Assembly (NCBI GenBank): GCA_016186985.1
Contig: JACPKO010000045.1
Span: forward strand, 1-10,733
From: Candidatus Daviesbacteria bacterium
Lineage (GTDB): Bacteria; Patescibacteriota; Microgenomatia; Daviesbacterales; UBA10151
Reading direction: 5' to 3'
Length of the DNA stretch: 10,733 bases
Positions 10,653 to 10,733 of this stretch are shown here, one piece after another; the stretch's first letter is position 1; each line of letters begins with the position of its first letter. The notes beneath the pieces are model-generated. The model saw only the letters and a list, made by a program, of their open reading frames with translations. It did not search any database and had not been told where the DNA came from. The position numbers were made by a program, and so were the translations under genes.

Positions 10653-10700
10653 TAAATTAAGTTACTTAAGAGGCTTAAGACACTTAAGTGACTTAATTTA
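10653..10700. repeat. 9-base array folded as an 18-base inverted repeat upstream of the mreB promoter
   Basis: Four units, TTAAGTTAC, TTAAGAGGC, TTAAGACAC and TTAAGTGAC, span 10657-10692. The array sits in a larger inverted repeat: TAAATTAAGTTACTTAAG (10653-10670) pairs with 10683-10700 with a single T/G position, around a 12-base loop. It could be the terminator of a gene to the right or another copy of the dispersed array family. Confidence 0.8.
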
Positions 10701-10733
10701 TTTGAGATTTATCCCGTAGAGATTCGGTTCAGA

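Noticed and set aside
1..10733. UGA recoding as in Gracilibacteria or Absconditabacteria
   Set aside because: TGA terminates the M11 protease, DUF5674, the 106-residue gene and the GT26 gene at sensible family lengths or junctions, so the standard bacterial code applies.

Overview
The window looks like a chromosomal stretch from a Candidate Phyla Radiation (Patescibacteria) genome, most likely a Microgenomates lineage. This is inferred from gene content and style: a DUF5674 protein, an avd-like four-helix-bundle protein, secreted proteins with Ser/Pro-rich linkers and a hydrophobic N-terminus, moderate A+T content, few Shine-Dalgarno (SD) sites, and UGA used as a stop. No rRNA or tRNA gene was found, so the placement is inference only.

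Layout. (1) 1-2943, plus strand: two consecutive extracytoplasmic zinc metalloproteases. The first is cut by the left edge; the second is a gametolysin-like (M11) protease with a C-terminal fibronectin-III-like domain. (2) 2971-3623, minus strand: a DUF5674 gene and an unrecognised small gene, joined by an ATGA overlap. (3) 3626-4991, plus strand: a consensus promoter, an L10 leader RNA, a hairpin that buries the L10 ribosome binding site, rplJ, rplL and a strong terminator. L10 appears to lack about 27 internal residues and L7/L12 carries a long repeat-bearing charged extension. (4) 5008-5348: a promoter with an adjacent inverted repeat and a small helix-turn-helix protein. (5) 5349-5787: 439 bases without a gene but dense in hairpins, including a nested candidate structured RNA. 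(6) 5788-7838, minus strand: a WecG/TagA-type and a GT4 glycosyltransferase, coupled by a one-base overlap. (7) 7866-8453, plus strand: an avd-like four-helix-bundle gene. (8) 8495-10476, minus strand: mreB followed by a galE-like epimerase, with a good promoter upstream of mreB. The glycosyltransferases, epimerase and MreB fit a cell-surface polysaccharide and cell-shape neighbourhood.

The most unusual theme is short repeats built into gene boundaries and coding sequence. A degenerate 9-base repeat (TTAAGNNAC) occurs as arrays at five places in the right-hand 2.9 kb. It fills the whole mreB-galE gap with exactly six units, supplies stop codons, and is translated inside the four-helix-bundle protein. 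A separate 21-base repeat forms the predicted N-terminus of the GT4 enzyme, a 7-base repeat lies inside the same gene, another 9-base repeat lies in rplL, and related 10-base words fill the rplJ-rplL gap. A perfect 15-base inverted repeat contains both start codons of the divergent GT4 and four-helix-bundle genes. These structures are read directly from the sequence. Any function for them is unproven.
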